Part shown: positions 24,298-36,230 of the stretch, in pieces
How positions within the stretch are numbered: position 1 is the first letter of the stretch
Layout: each line of letters opens with the position of its first letter
Source of the DNA: Coffea arabica
Taxonomy: Eukaryota > Streptophyta > Magnoliopsida > Gentianales > Rubiaceae
DNA: 64,000 bases
Assembly (NCBI RefSeq): GCF_036785885.1
Contig: NC_092320.1
Location: 14,323,557 to 14,387,556 of the forward strand
Direction of reading: 5' to 3'
The notes under the pieces: generated by a model
Database searches by the model: none
What the model was told of the DNA's origin: nothing
What the model saw: only the letters and a program-made list of their open reading frames with translations
Translations under genes and position numbers: made by a program

Positions 24298-25863
24298 TTC
24301 TCTAATGATAATTCACCTAAAACAGGAATGAAAAAAAAAAGAAAGGAAAAAAAAACTTAAAACGAGAATGACGGAGGAGGAAAAAGAAAAGGGTTTATCC
24401 ATACTTGACAAAAAAAAAAAAAAACGAGCCAATTGATTAACTAGAAAATGTAAGTTTAATTAAAAAAAGAGAGAGAGAGAAAAAAAAAAAGGAAATCAGC
24501 GAGCTTATATTCCTATTGAATAAAAAAGAAAAGTGAGATGCTCTTTACAAAAGTAAAGAATTAATAATGTATTAATGATTGGAAGCATCAAATTCAAATC
24601 AAGAATTTGTAGTTACATTATTATAATAACCGGAAAATACACTATAATTTGTGTAAAGGCGACCGTGCTTTTGGCTGTACATATAATTGAAGATCTGATC
24701 ATTTATTCTGGTCAACCCTTATTGCCAATATTTAATTAATAGTTGTAATTAAAGTGACAGGGGTGTAAGTAAATTCTACTAATATTTATAGCACAAAAGC
24801 ATATATTCTGTCGGCTACAGATCCTAATACCCATCCCCTTTTTATAATAATAATAATAAAAATAAAATACATTCTTACAATTTGTACTTGCAGTCTAACA
24901 GCAGTTTGTTAATATTCCATTTTTGAAACTTTTGTAAGGATTTTTCTAACGAGTAGCTCGAAATATTTAACGTTCCACTTATTAAAATATCTAAATTACA
25001 CCTAATTCATCACGTGAACGTGAATGTACGCACTCACATTATTTGTCTTCTGTATTTAAATGCTTTTTCAAATTAGTTTCTCTTACTAAAAAAAATTAAC
25101 AGTTGGAACTATTTAAAGCGAGTGTGTGTCTCCGAGGATTTGTTAGCCTATTAAGAAAATTATGGTTTAGAGTAACTAATCTTGTTGGATTAGCCGATCG
25201 TAATGGGATTAAGTGCGGCCATGTCAGTGAAGTGACACTCATATATTTTGCTGTTTGCATTACTTTATTTTGATTTCTTCTCTTTAAGTATGAAAATTGT
25301 GAGATGGAGAGCTGAGTTTGTCTAAATAATATATTTGGATTGAAAATGTTTTTTTTTTTTCAATATGTGATTTCATCTTGCATATATATTAACTGAACTC
25401 CCAAGCAAGATTAAAGACACATAATTTCTGAATTATCATGATTAATCTTGGGATGATTCTCATCCAATGCTGTTTGCCAATGAGGAGCGTAAATGAGGAA
25501 TTTCAACAGATACCTAAGATCGAAAGAATACAAGAGAAAAAGATACGAATACATTACTGTGATCAACGGATGGCTAGTGTAGAGTAGAGACATACATTAG
25601 CATACTCGTACGAATAACAAATGTAGACTTCCCTCATATGCCTCAATTTTCATCATCAAAATAGACAATAGGAGGCTACTCCATCAAACAACATATATAT
25701 ATATATTCAGTGCAAAAACAGAATAATAGAGGTTATTCTTCACCTTTGTCTCCGACGTTAGCTCCAGGAGAACTATTCAAGATTCTAATTAATTCTATGT
25801 AGTTGCTGTGTTGTTGTTAACAACACACGGAAATTATTGGGTACTAATTAGCTATTGAAATGA

Positions 25864-28800
25864 TTAGCCCATTGTGTAGGATGGGCATGGCAAGTTAATC
25901 ACAGTGCTCTTGACCTTAACCATCATGTTAATGCTGTTGGTGATGCCTTGTGATCCTATTCCACTGTCCTTAATTCCCTGCACATTAAAATCATATTGTT
26001 CTTAGAGAAGATGTGGAGGATAGACTTGAAGAAATGAACATTGTATAGATGGTTTCTTGATGACGTGCATGACTAGGTTAGGCTTGTAAGTTCACCTGGA
26101 AGGGAAAATGATCCGGTCCACGAGCTGGAGCGGAGTTAATCTGGACGGTTCCCGTCTCCATGGCATCGCTGATCAACATAGCTTTGTTGATATCTTTGGT
26201 GAAGACACAACCCTGTTTTTTTGGTGATACGGATCAAGATGTTCAGAAAAAGAAGCACAGAAAAATCTTTTGAGGCTGAGATATTTAGATGGTAAGCTAG
26301 ATGAGTTTATACCTGTAGGCCAAAATTGCTTGCATTGCAATGGTGAATTCCTTCTTCAGCAGAGGTAATCCTAATCACTGGCAAAACTGGCCCAAATGGC
26401 TCCTCCCATGCTATCCTCATGTCTGGCCTAACATGGTCTAGCAAAAGTGGCCAGATGAGATTGCCCTCTCTTTTGTATTCCTGGCAAAATGTTGCGCCCT
26501 TCTGCTTAGCATCCATAACTAACCCTTCAATGAAGTTTGCCGATGACTCTGAGACAACTGCAGTGATATCACAATCATCTTCGGGAGGTCCAACTTTTAG
26601 TTTTGCTACTTTGGCATTTACTTTTGCAACAAGATCATCAGCCACAGATTCCATCACCAAAACAACCTTAACAGCTGTGCACCTTTGACCACTGTTAAAG
26701 TCCAACAATCAGTTAGAAGTTCTGGCTGATTACAATAAAAACAACACGCGATGCAGCGTAGAGCTCCATCCATTTCCTGAGGCAGCTAAAGGGTGTAAAA
26801 GGCAGTGCCTAAATCTTGTCCACCATTACCACCCTCTACATTATATGGGATAGAGGTTCTTCTACTTGTGAGGAGCATGAGATTGATCCTAAAATTCTGA
26901 ATAAGTTCCAAAACTTGGATCTTTAGTAGTACGACCAATCTAAACTAGCAAAGTCCAGTCATGTGTCTACATTAGATCACTCAAAGACATTGGCTGTAAT
27001 AACCTATTTGTGGGGAAAATTGAACTCTGATATCCATCTCCACCAAGCATTCATTTTCCTAATTTTATGTTTCAATTTCAAGTTATGTTAGACATTTAAT
27101 TGTTATTTTATTCATCAACTCCCAACTTATGATGTCAGTGGATGAATATTCTTTAGTGAGTGGGCCTAATTTTTTCTGCAATCAAGTGCTTTTCTAATCC
27201 TTTTAGCCTTCATGTTTTGACTAATGCAACAGCAATAATGCCATCTTCGTTTATCCAATTCAACCTGGCATGTATTCATTCATACGAGTCGCAAGCATCT
27301 TTCCTTGCTTAATTTCAAGATGAATGATGAAGACAGCAATTTATGTGCATGGCACACAGACCAAAAATAGAGAAATGGCGACTCGAACAATTTCAGAGGT
27401 TGAAATTTCAATGTTGGTACCAAGTTTTAGATTGATAAAGCAAGTTTTCTAGAGCACCATAAGCAAAAAAGAGAGATGCTAAACCTGTAAGAAAAACCTC
27501 CTTTGACAATATTTGCTGCAACCAAATCTAAATCTGCATCCTCAAGGACAATACAAGCATCTTTTCCTCCCAGCTCCATTTGTAAGGGGATCATGCCTGC
27601 TTTCTTTGAGATCGCAATCCCAGTGTCACCGCCAGTAAAGCTACAGAAAGCACACAATTTGTACTATCAGCATTACTGGAAAAAGTGGCTTAGGAAACCA
27701 CCAAGGATTAAGAAATTTGGTTTACCTTATACAGTTCACACCAGGATGCATGGTGAGGAAATCACCAATCTCAGAACCTTTCCCAGTGACACAGTTAATA
27801 AGGCCCTTTGGAAAGCCAGCTAAGTGGAAACAATGAACCATATGTAGGGCTGACACAGCACCCTGTATCAAAGAAACAAGGCACTCTTTTAGGTAACCAA
27901 GTCCCTATGCACAAGAAGTATATGCATTGCACTTTTGGAGCACATGTAGCCCAAAAAGTACGTGGAGAAAGAATTATTACTCGAAAAGAAACCAATGAAA
28001 AGTCACAACCTAACAACTCCCATCAAGCATTCGAATAGACCAAACTGTGAATGCTTCTACTCCATGGTTATATCGTTGGAGAATACATAACAACTAGCCA
28101 GCTTGCTTAAATCCTACATGCAGCAATTAGTAAGTTGCATGGAAGTACCTGAGTTGGAGGCTTGAGAACAATAGAATTCCCAGCAATCAAGGCAGGTGCT
28201 AGTTTGGAGACGGCAAGGTTAACAGGATAGTTAAAGGGGGGAATGGCTAGGACAACACCGAGTGGGATCTGTATCACAAGATTTGATCAGTATAATAAAA
28301 CCTCAGTATCTTGTGAAACAAGCTTTCCTGATTCTTTTGGCAATGCTGGTCAGGCAATTGTGAAAAGTAAGGCATAGTAATAAAGGAGCAATTGATGCTA
28401 AGTATCTAATGAGAGTTTTCCATCACCAATCAACTGAATATAATTGAAGAAGGCCGCTGTTCTGAAGCTGCGCATTAAAACACTCGAATGCCGATGACCA
28501 AGTAAATTCATCCAGATTGGCAACTGAAAACATGATCTTGAACCTTTAAGGAAATTCTCTATTTGATATAGCTTCTTTTATTTTCTATGCTGGGACATGA
28601 TTTCAGATTAGGAATACATGTGAAGATAGTTCAGTGGCAATCAAGTTCACGGACATCTTAAGTAGAATTGCTGATTCAAAATGACAACGGATTAGTAGAA
28701 GTCATCTTAGATGAGGCCATTGCAAGTTGTGCAGGTTCCAGTCACTAATTAGTAAGTCCAAACAATCAACTATCTTTGGCATTATTCTGCTTACAATAGC

Positions 28801-30334
28801 AAAATTATGGCTATTTATTACTTCCCAACATATGACAAGCGACCTCTGCCAAATTTTTGTGACACGATTTTGAAACAAAGGTGGCAGCATAGAAACTTTC
28901 ATTCCTCCGAAAAGAGATCATTTTAGTGATTGAATCCACGAAAATTACGATTCATGCAAAAAAACCAAATTTAAGAAGATCAAATTGCCATATATAGTTC
29001 ATAAAGATTAAGGAACTTCAGGTGTGTTAATTCACAATTTATATATACACATAGTACAAGAAAAATGGAATCACGATCTGCAATTTGTGACTGGATTTTG
29101 CTACTTTGGTTGAGTAAATAAACCAAGCGGTAAAGAGAAGAAAATTTTAACTTTGTTAGTCCAATATTCGTGCAGTGCATTGTGCATCAAGTTTAGTAGA
29201 AAATGAGAGCAAAATGTACCTTGGAACTGAGGCAGTATTTGGTCCTCTCATTTCCAGGAAAACTATCAGAGACCAAGTATGTGCCCTGTCCCAAAATCCT
29301 TACTCCTTCTTCAGCAGTGTAAGAAACCAGATCTCCAGACCTCACAACCTTCATCAAATCCAAGTGACTATTATCATTATGTTTTGCTAACAAGATCTTG
29401 ATTCTATGTGCAATGCACACTTGCTAGAGCAGCAAATTTTCAAAAAGTACACATATCAGCTACCTCAGTGACAGCATCTTTTGCTGGTTTTGCAATCTCC
29501 TTTACTAGACATTCTGCAATTGGCGCTTTGTGCTCTTTGAGAATAGCAGCGGCCTTGTGAAGCAGCTCTGCGCGCTTCCAAAGTGGAGTTTTGGCCCATA
29601 ACTTTTGTGCAGCCTTAGCTATTTCCATTACCTTGTTAACCTCTTCTTGTGTACATGCTGGTTGAAAATTTCATATATCGAGAATCAGAGGCCAAATCTA
29701 GCCCCAATCAAGGTTGCTCAAATAAACTCGACAATGACAGTAGCAATAGTTCATCTTACATATAACCAAATTTCTTGGCAATCCCCTACCGTTTCTTAGA
29801 GAAATAAAAGCAAGAAGATGTGGGTAATAGTTATGATGTTGGAACTGGTCAGTTAAACAAGGTTCAGCATTTCTGAAAAGGTGGAAGAGAATTTCTTCAT
29901 ATCGATTTATCAAAAATAACAAGAGTCCTTGTATCCAACTGGAGTCAAATTCGCTGGATAATGCCGAGAAATTTCACATAACATGTAGTACTAAAACAAA
30001 GAAACCGTTTGACTTTTAATTGTACAGTGATCTCTTCAAGCAAGAGCTGCAAAAACCCTGTAAAATTATAGCTGGTGGGCCAATTCTACAATCAAATAGT
30101 TCTACAGGCTACAGTACAAGTAGAAACCCAAAAGAATCAAAGGCCATCATCATCAATTTCAAGTCAGACATGCATAACAAAAGTAATACCTTGTACTTTG
30201 TACTGAGTTTTTCGCGTAGTTGGATTAATGATGGAAACAGATTTCCCAGAAGCAGACTTCTTCCACTCCCCTTCAAAGTAGTACTTGAACTCATCTCCAT
30301 CAGTAATCTCAGCAAAAACTCCACTCCCAGCCAT
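25864..30334 (-). CDS. NADP-dependent non-phosphorylating GAPDH (GAPN, ALDH11A)
   Basis: Nine minus-strand exons (30334-30190, 29657-29464, 29348-29220, 28268-28149, 27862-27726, 27640-27485, 26691-26313, 26212-26096, 25977-25864) join into 496 residues, the usual GAPN length. Family knowledge: the cytosolic enzyme oxidises glyceraldehyde 3-phosphate to 3-phosphoglycerate, reduces NADP+ and bypasses ATP formation. Visible motifs are [20 protein letters not shown] (substrate/cofactor region), SFTGGDTG (Rossmann loop), MELGGKD with catalytic Glu264, and SGQRCTAVK with catalytic Cys298 split from its Ser by intron 6. [11 protein letters not shown] and the C-terminal [11 protein letters not shown] follow. 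I chose [10 protein letters not shown] as the start because the family begins there. An in-frame ATG at 30406 would add 24 residues. The frame is intact throughout. Confidence 0.97.
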
Positions 30335-30406
30335 TGCTAATTTAGACACTAAACTGCTTTTCCTCTCAAGACTGATCAACCCTCTGAGGGAAATATTTAG
30401 CTTCAA

Positions 30407-32079
30407 AGCTCAGAGAAACAGAATCAGGTTGTTTCTTCTGCTGCCCTGGGAGTAGCTACCTAACGAGTGATGATCACTGGTGTGTATTTGGAGGTGGGGA
30501 CCTATAAATAGAGGAAAATGGTTAGCCACATTTGGGCTTCAGGGAATTCTGAGGCATAGATTTCTTGTTCTCTCGGATTTTGACTTCAGCTTTTTGGACC
30601 AACTGGATCGTGGCAGCTGTGGAGACAAAGAAAAAAAGAAAAAAGAAAAAGCCAAACCTTGGTTGATGACTAATCACTTTGATATTCAGCTCCGAGCCGT
30701 TGGAAATTAAATGTTAGTTGGCCACGTTTTTACTTGGTGTATCCACCACATGCATTCAAAATTTTTTTTTTTGGGTAATAATTTTGGGGATTAATTACTA
30801 CCATAATGTTCTACACTTACTAGGTTGATATGATATATTGCACAACACGACGTGCAGGTGTTTTCACTTCTTCCATTGGATTCTTTTTTGGTTCTTGTCT
30901 ATTTCTTTTTTTTCTTCTTCTTCTTCTAAATTTATGGTTCTTGTTTTGTTGATTTTACTAGTGTTTTTTTGGTTTTGCTGGTTCAATTATGGTGTGAATT
31001 AGATAGAATTGTGAAGGTGAAATTACCATCTGTCGGAATTTGGACCAGACGACCAAATTTTGAAACAATCGAATCTAAATCAGTGGAAGTTGGCCATAAC
31101 TCTGTAACCAAGAATTTGACAAATACAGATGAAATAGTCTTGCTCTAGGTTCGAGGGAATAACAAGTTGGATGTTTCGGAGGAGCAAGTGTAAATAAAAA
31201 ATTCGAATTCAAGTTATCTTGCTTACATTTTAAAAAATAAAAGTCTAGTTTTGGGTTTCATCAATTACAAGTTAAATATTTCAATAGTAAAAAAAAAAAG
31301 GTGAACAAGCGTCAATTTTTAGTAAAAAACCAAAAGAATGTGTGTAACACCGTACAAACACAATTCAATGAAAGGGTATCATAAGCTTGATATCAATTCC
31401 TAATATACAAAGTTTTGAGATGTTTAAGTTGAATTAGTTAAACATTTTCTCTCAAAATTAAGGATGGAGCCAAAAGTTAAGCATTTTTCTTCATCCAATT
31501 GGCTTGATGAAATGCAATTATTTTACATCATAGACCCTTCCAAGTTCCAAAAACCAGAGAAAATCAGAATAATTAAGCAACAAATTTTGGTGAAAAAGAT
31601 AGAAGAACCTTTTCTGGAGCTCGAGCAAAAAGTGATGGTAGCAAGAACCCTTTTTTTTTTTTCTTCCTTAGCATGAATCAAGACAAATTTTAAGAACTTT
31701 TCCAAATGCCTTTTTTTTCCCCTTTTTTGATAACTATGGATGTTCATAAATATGTCAGCAGGAGCAGTCAACGGAAGTTGGAACCGTATACAATTCTTGT
31801 CCAGATTATGAATAAAACTACAAGAGCAATTCAATCAAACAAACCCTATCGGTTTCTGCATGTTTCTATATCTTATCTCCCTGCTACTGGGAATGGGTAA
31901 TTCAACCATGCTTCTCTTTTCTTTCTCTTTTTCTTTCCCAAGAATAAATGCTGTAACCATTCTGTTTACGAATATTCTTTGTATATACTAGCGTGATGGT
32001 TGATCCTCCCCCAGTTTCCATTGCAACGTTTTCAATATGTAACTTTCTTCTCAAAAGGAAGAGCTAGTAGAGAGTAGGG
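30407..32079. other. Intergenic upstream of GAPN
   Basis: Contains the GAPN promoter on the minus strand. No other gene is seen. There are pyrimidine tracts (TCT repeats near 30910-30930) and an AT-rich stretch with short spurious frames. Confidence 0.5.
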
Positions 32080-33115
32080 AGGCCAAATGGACCATTCTCT
32101 GCCAAATCTGTCCTTCTCATTTTGGAGCATGAACTGAAGAAAAAGAACCCTCGAGGAGATTTTCCCCTGTGGTCTTGGGTTTGGAAGGCCAAAGCAAAGT
32201 CCAAGATTAAACATTTTCTTTGGCTAGCTTGCCAAAGCAGACTGCCTTCTAAGCCAGTCCTCCTAGAGAGAAATATCACTGCTGACTCTTCTTGCCCTCG
32301 TTGCAACCATCCCTGTGTAAGATTCAGCACATGTTCTTAGATATTGCTCCCATGCCTGACCCTTTTGGCAAAGCCTCAGCATTCCTACCTACATTGGTTG
32401 GTCAATTGATCTGGATTTTACATTTTGGCTTAAAAATGGTTGCTTGTCAAAACATATTTCTCCTTTTTATGGAATCCCCTGGGGTACTTTTATTTCTGTT
32501 GCCTGCTGGAATCTTTGGATTGCCAGAAACAAGGCTATTTTTGAACCCTCTAACCCCTTCTCCATCCTGCACAATACTCTAGTAATGGTGGCTGCATACT
32601 CCTTTCTAGGACCTATTCAGAGCTTAGCACCCCTTAGAACTGAAGTGCTCATTTTCTGGATTCCCCCCAAACCTTCCTATTTCAAAGTCAACACTGACGG
32701 TTCCTCCTTAGGGAATTCGGTCCAGCGGGATCAGGTGGCATGATCAGAAATCACCTAGTCCACTGGGTAGCTGGCTTTAGCCGAAAATTAGGCCATGCTA
32801 CTAATGTCCTTGCCGAACTATGGGGAACAAGGGATGGGGAATCCTTAGCTTCCTCTCTCAACTTGCAAAATGTTGAACTAGAAGTTGATGCTACATCTGC
32901 TTTAGACTTGCTTAAATCTGCTGATATCTCAACTCATGAGCATGCTTCAATTATCTCTGATTCCCAAGTTTTTGATCTCTGCTCTACCGAAAGTCACTCT
33001 TAGACATGCTTACCGAGAAGCTAACAACTGTACAGACAAATTGGCGAAACTGGATTCTCAGCAAGAACGCAAAATAGAACTTTCGTATTCTATGAAAGTG
33101 TCCCTCCCAATTTAA
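32080..33115 (+). mobile_element. 5'-truncated LINE (L1-type) with zf-RVT and RNase H remnants
   Basis: Translated pieces on the plus strand resemble the 3' part of a plant LINE ORF2. First, at about 32160-32330, comes a reverse-transcriptase zinc-binding segment (WVWKAKAKSKIKHFLWLA, then CPRC). Next, at about 32485-32545, is LWIARNKAIFE. The third is an RNase H domain at about 32660-33110 with KVNTDGS, LAELWG, LEVDA and NCTDKLAK, which supply its four acidic residues. The parts lie in different frames (at least two frameshifts), and the reverse transcriptase core is missing, so it is dead. The frame changes around 32330 and 32735. No A-tail or target duplication could be recognised. An origin from a domesticated RNase H-like gene is possible but less likely given the zf-RVT part. 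Confidence 0.8.
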
Positions 33116-33869
33116 GAAAACTAGATGAAAATATTAAAGGAATTTGCTTGCCTCGTTTTGTACCTAATTCCTTTTCTTACCAAAAATAAAAAATTTTTTC
33201 TCCTAGCATTGTCTCCACTTTCCAGTCAGAGGTATGGAGCAGGTCAATACCAAGCAACAGTACACTTTATTACAGACTTTGATTTGCAGATTGAAAATAC
33301 TCCATAAATTCCAAGCTGCAGTTTCAAATTTAAAATATCCAAGCTATGTCCTCGGCACTATTTTAAGAGTTTAGAGAAATTAGTGCCTATGTCTGAAGTG
33401 TCTTACTAGTTTTAAATCAATTGAGGAACACTTACATTGTACCACTTGCATCTTAATTAACCAATTATTCTTGTTCAAAGCTAGAATACTTATCTTGACT
33501 ACACATGGTGATGACTTATGATACATAAAATAATATGGTTCAATGCTTATAGTAAACATCAATCATTTGAGCTTGTGACAATATAATTGGATGGTCTGCG
33601 AATTTAGAGTTTCAAAATGGAAAAAAAAAAAAAAAAAGTTATGAAGAACGGGCCAAGAGTTATGAAAGAAGTGGCTTCATGATGGAGTAGCTGGAGGATA
33701 ATTTGTGGCTTTGGCTAAGAGTCGGTGGGCTTCCCAACTCTTTGGGTGTGGTAGAGATCGCCTTCTCTTTTATCCTCTTCAGAACCACAAGTATTGGTAG
33801 GAGTGGTGATGATCCGCCAAACCGTGCAATCATTTAGAAGCCCGTGTTTTACCAAAAGATACAACAAAC

Positions 33870-34098
33870 TGATATTCTTGTTTCTTTTTTTTTTAGCAAC
33901 GATACATTTGTATAACCTACTGTATCTTAAATCTAGGAAGAGGGGGAGGGGGAGCCTAAGGAAGCTGTGGTAGGGAACTAGTGGGTATACAGACCCAATT
34001 AGACCAAAGGAGTGCTCTGGCACAACTCTTAGATTTTTTTCGCTACAGGTGAGATTTTGAACCCTCACCTACAGCCCAAGGTTTGATATTCTTGTTTC
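33870..34098 (-). mobile_element. SINE insertion with 15-bp TSD and A-tail
   Basis: The sequence TGATATTCTTGTTTC is present at 33870-33884 and again at 34084-34098. The 199-bp insert 33885-34083 starts with a T-run, which is an A-tail on the minus strand. At the other end, read on the minus strand, there is GGGCTGTAGGTG followed by GGTTCAAAATC, which resemble the A/B box region of a tRNA-derived head although the spacing is short. The duplication length and tail are those of LINE-mobilised SINEs. The perfect duplication implies a fairly recent insertion. Confidence 0.85.
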
Positions 34099-35766
34099 AA
34101 ACCACTTCGATATTTCCAAACCAATTTACCACAATCAATTTCTGTTTTCACAACACTAGTATTTTGGAGATTGAAAATGCCTTAGGAACTAAATAACATG
34201 ACAATATATATATATATATATATTTTTTTCTTGTTACAACAATTACTTTCTAACCTATTTCTACACTGTGAGAAAAGGGGAAGGACTCAATGGTTTGACA
34301 GGGGAGCAAAGAGGGGAGGAAGGCACCTTCAATCCAAACTAAAGCATTAATTAGTGCACTAGTCAAGACAAATTCCAAGAAAATCCTAAGAATAATGCAG
34401 GCTACCTCAGAGGGACTCGAGTCCTTCGCGATGGTCAGTAGATCAAGGTCTCGGAAGACAAAATGGACAGTACCCCTTAAAGAGCAGTGTTTAGTATTAT
34501 TTAATACCTAGATTACCAATATGTGAATTTTTTTGAAAAGGTTATATATAAATGTACATCAATTTTCAATTTAATTTCTCAAAAAAAAAAAAAAGTAAAA
34601 GTTCGACTATATAGAGTAGGAATTCATTCAGGATAAAAGATTACCTGACCAAAGCCCATTAAAGCTTCATCAATCATCAGTAAATGCTTCACCGGATTAA
34701 ATAGCACTGGACATCAACTAATAATAATAAATGTTCCTTAGGCAAATCCGTTAAATTGTAGATTTGTTATTTCCAGTGCACGTTTAATTTACCATTAACA
34801 TAATGACATAAATCAAATTGTGCTGGATGATTTCTAATTGTCCCTAATAAAATTTGCTTTTATAAAATGGAAAAGTCCTCTGGGGACAGCCAAAAAATTA
34901 CATTTATAGAGAAGATTAGTTTAGTCCCTATGCAATTATGACAGAAGAGAAATAGTTTTACAAAAATACCCATTTCTCACGGGTGATGTTACAAAAATAC
35001 CCATTTCTGACTCCTCATAAAAATGGTACACTGCACAACTTGGCTTCCATAGGGATCTATAAAGTGTAATTACTTTTAATTAATTTAAATGGGTTCTCTG
35101 TATAATTTTTTTTATTTTTTATCGGACTTTTTTTTCCCGAGTTTCTCATCTAAGTTGATGTGATTAAAATTAAAAAGAACAAATTTTGTTTGAATACTTG
35201 TTAAAAGATTGAAGATGTAAAGTGAATTACTTTACCTCGCCCATTAGCCCCCAAATACCGTGTCAATTTTGGAAAATTGAAATAGGTAACTTGATTATAA
35301 TCTTCAGAAAACCTATCGGAATTTGATTAATATGTATCAACTTCATAATTTTGTCCTGTACATAATAAGTCTACCTATCTCGATTGAAGATTATTTAGAG
35401 AGAAAATTTTCTCTTTGATGCAAGCAAGCGATTAACAAAAAGAAAAAAAAAGTGATTGAAAATAATTTTTTTTTTTAAAAAAAGTAATAAGGATGGGTGT
35501 TTTAAAAATCTTAAAAGAAAAATGCCAAATAATTGCTATCCAAACAAACTCAATAATGTTAGAAAGTTTTCTAACGTTTTGATTAATCAATATGTGAATT
35601 TCTTGACTACATTCTCTACATTATTAATAAGTGGAAATTAATTTCCATCTACTTTCTCCAAAATCTTTTTGACTACAAATGTAAAAGAGTTACAAGTTCA
35701 TGAAAATCACGGATGTAACAAAGCCCAAAGTGGCGTCCCTTGGGATGTAACTAAGGCCCAAAAGTG
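34099..35766. other. Intergenic, AT-rich
   Basis: No gene is recognised. An AT microsatellite lies at 34204-34222. Two copies of ACAAAAATACCCATTTCT occur near 34959 and 34991, a small local duplication. Poly-A/T tracts are frequent. Confidence 0.5.
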
Positions 35767-35777
35767 TCCCACATCGA
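35767..35777 (+). promoter_or_regulatory. USE of the U6 gene
   Basis: GTCCCACATCG matches the plant upstream sequence element exactly. It lies 24 nt before the TATA box at 35802-35809, the spacing that directs RNA polymerase III rather than II in plant U-snRNA genes. Confidence 0.93.
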
Positions 35778-35801
35778 CTAAATAGCAGCTCCTTTAACTC
35801 T

Positions 35802-35809
35802 TTAAATAC
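35802..35809 (+). promoter_or_regulatory. TATA box of the U6 gene
   Basis: TTTAAATA sits about 23-30 nt before the first U6 base (35832) and 24 nt after the USE. Confidence 0.88.
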
Positions 35810-35831
35810 ACCAGCTCCGAAGGGAGCGAAC

Positions 35832-35851
35832 GTCCCTTCGGGGACATCCGA

Positions 35852-35883
<32 letters not shown>

Positions 35884-35934
35884 GGCCCCTGCGCAAGGAT
35901 GACACGCACAAATCGAGAAATGGTCCAAATTTTT
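35832..35934 (+). ncRNA. U6 spliceosomal snRNA
   Basis: A full-length match, from memory, to plant U6. It has the 5' hairpin GTCCCTTCGGGGAC, the AATTGGAACGATACAGAGAAGATTAGC region that includes the ACAGAGA box (which pairs with the 5' splice site), then the AGC triad, TGCGCAAGGATGACACGC and the 3' end GGTCCAAATTTT. A T8 run beginning at 35931 provides the Pol III terminator. The upstream USE and TATA are correctly spaced, so this looks like a functional gene. It lies 297 bp upstream of the RTF2 start on the same strand. Confidence 0.97.
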
Positions 35935-36230
35935 TTTTACTATACTGCCCATACTCCTCACGTGTCTTTTTACCGAAACACCCCCTCACTTGACGATTCA
36001 AGGTCGGTGCACCAGGTCTCAAGTCCACCCGTAATACAAGATAGCCCCCTCCCCAAATATAATATATATCCTTGTAGTCGGAGAGTTTGGTGTTTATTTC
36101 ACGGGTGGCGGGCCGCTGAAATTCATCCGGAGAGTTTCTTCGCAGGTACACTTTCTGTTTTCCAGCTCCGATCAATTTCTTGAATATTTTTGTGGTAATA
36201 CAAGCGAATTCTGATTTATTTTTTGAAAAA

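Larger units (their letters stand above)
20950..25863. other. Intergenic between LRL and GAPN genes, repeats only
   Basis: No gene is recognised. The stretch holds two small TIR elements (22048-22194, 22646-22782), a tRNA-like SINE remnant (about 23565-23680), a 21-bp-arm hairpin (24225-24297), a T-run near 21575-21595 and several A/T microsatellites. The last few hundred bases contain the 3' UTR of GAPN on the minus strand. Confidence 0.6.
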
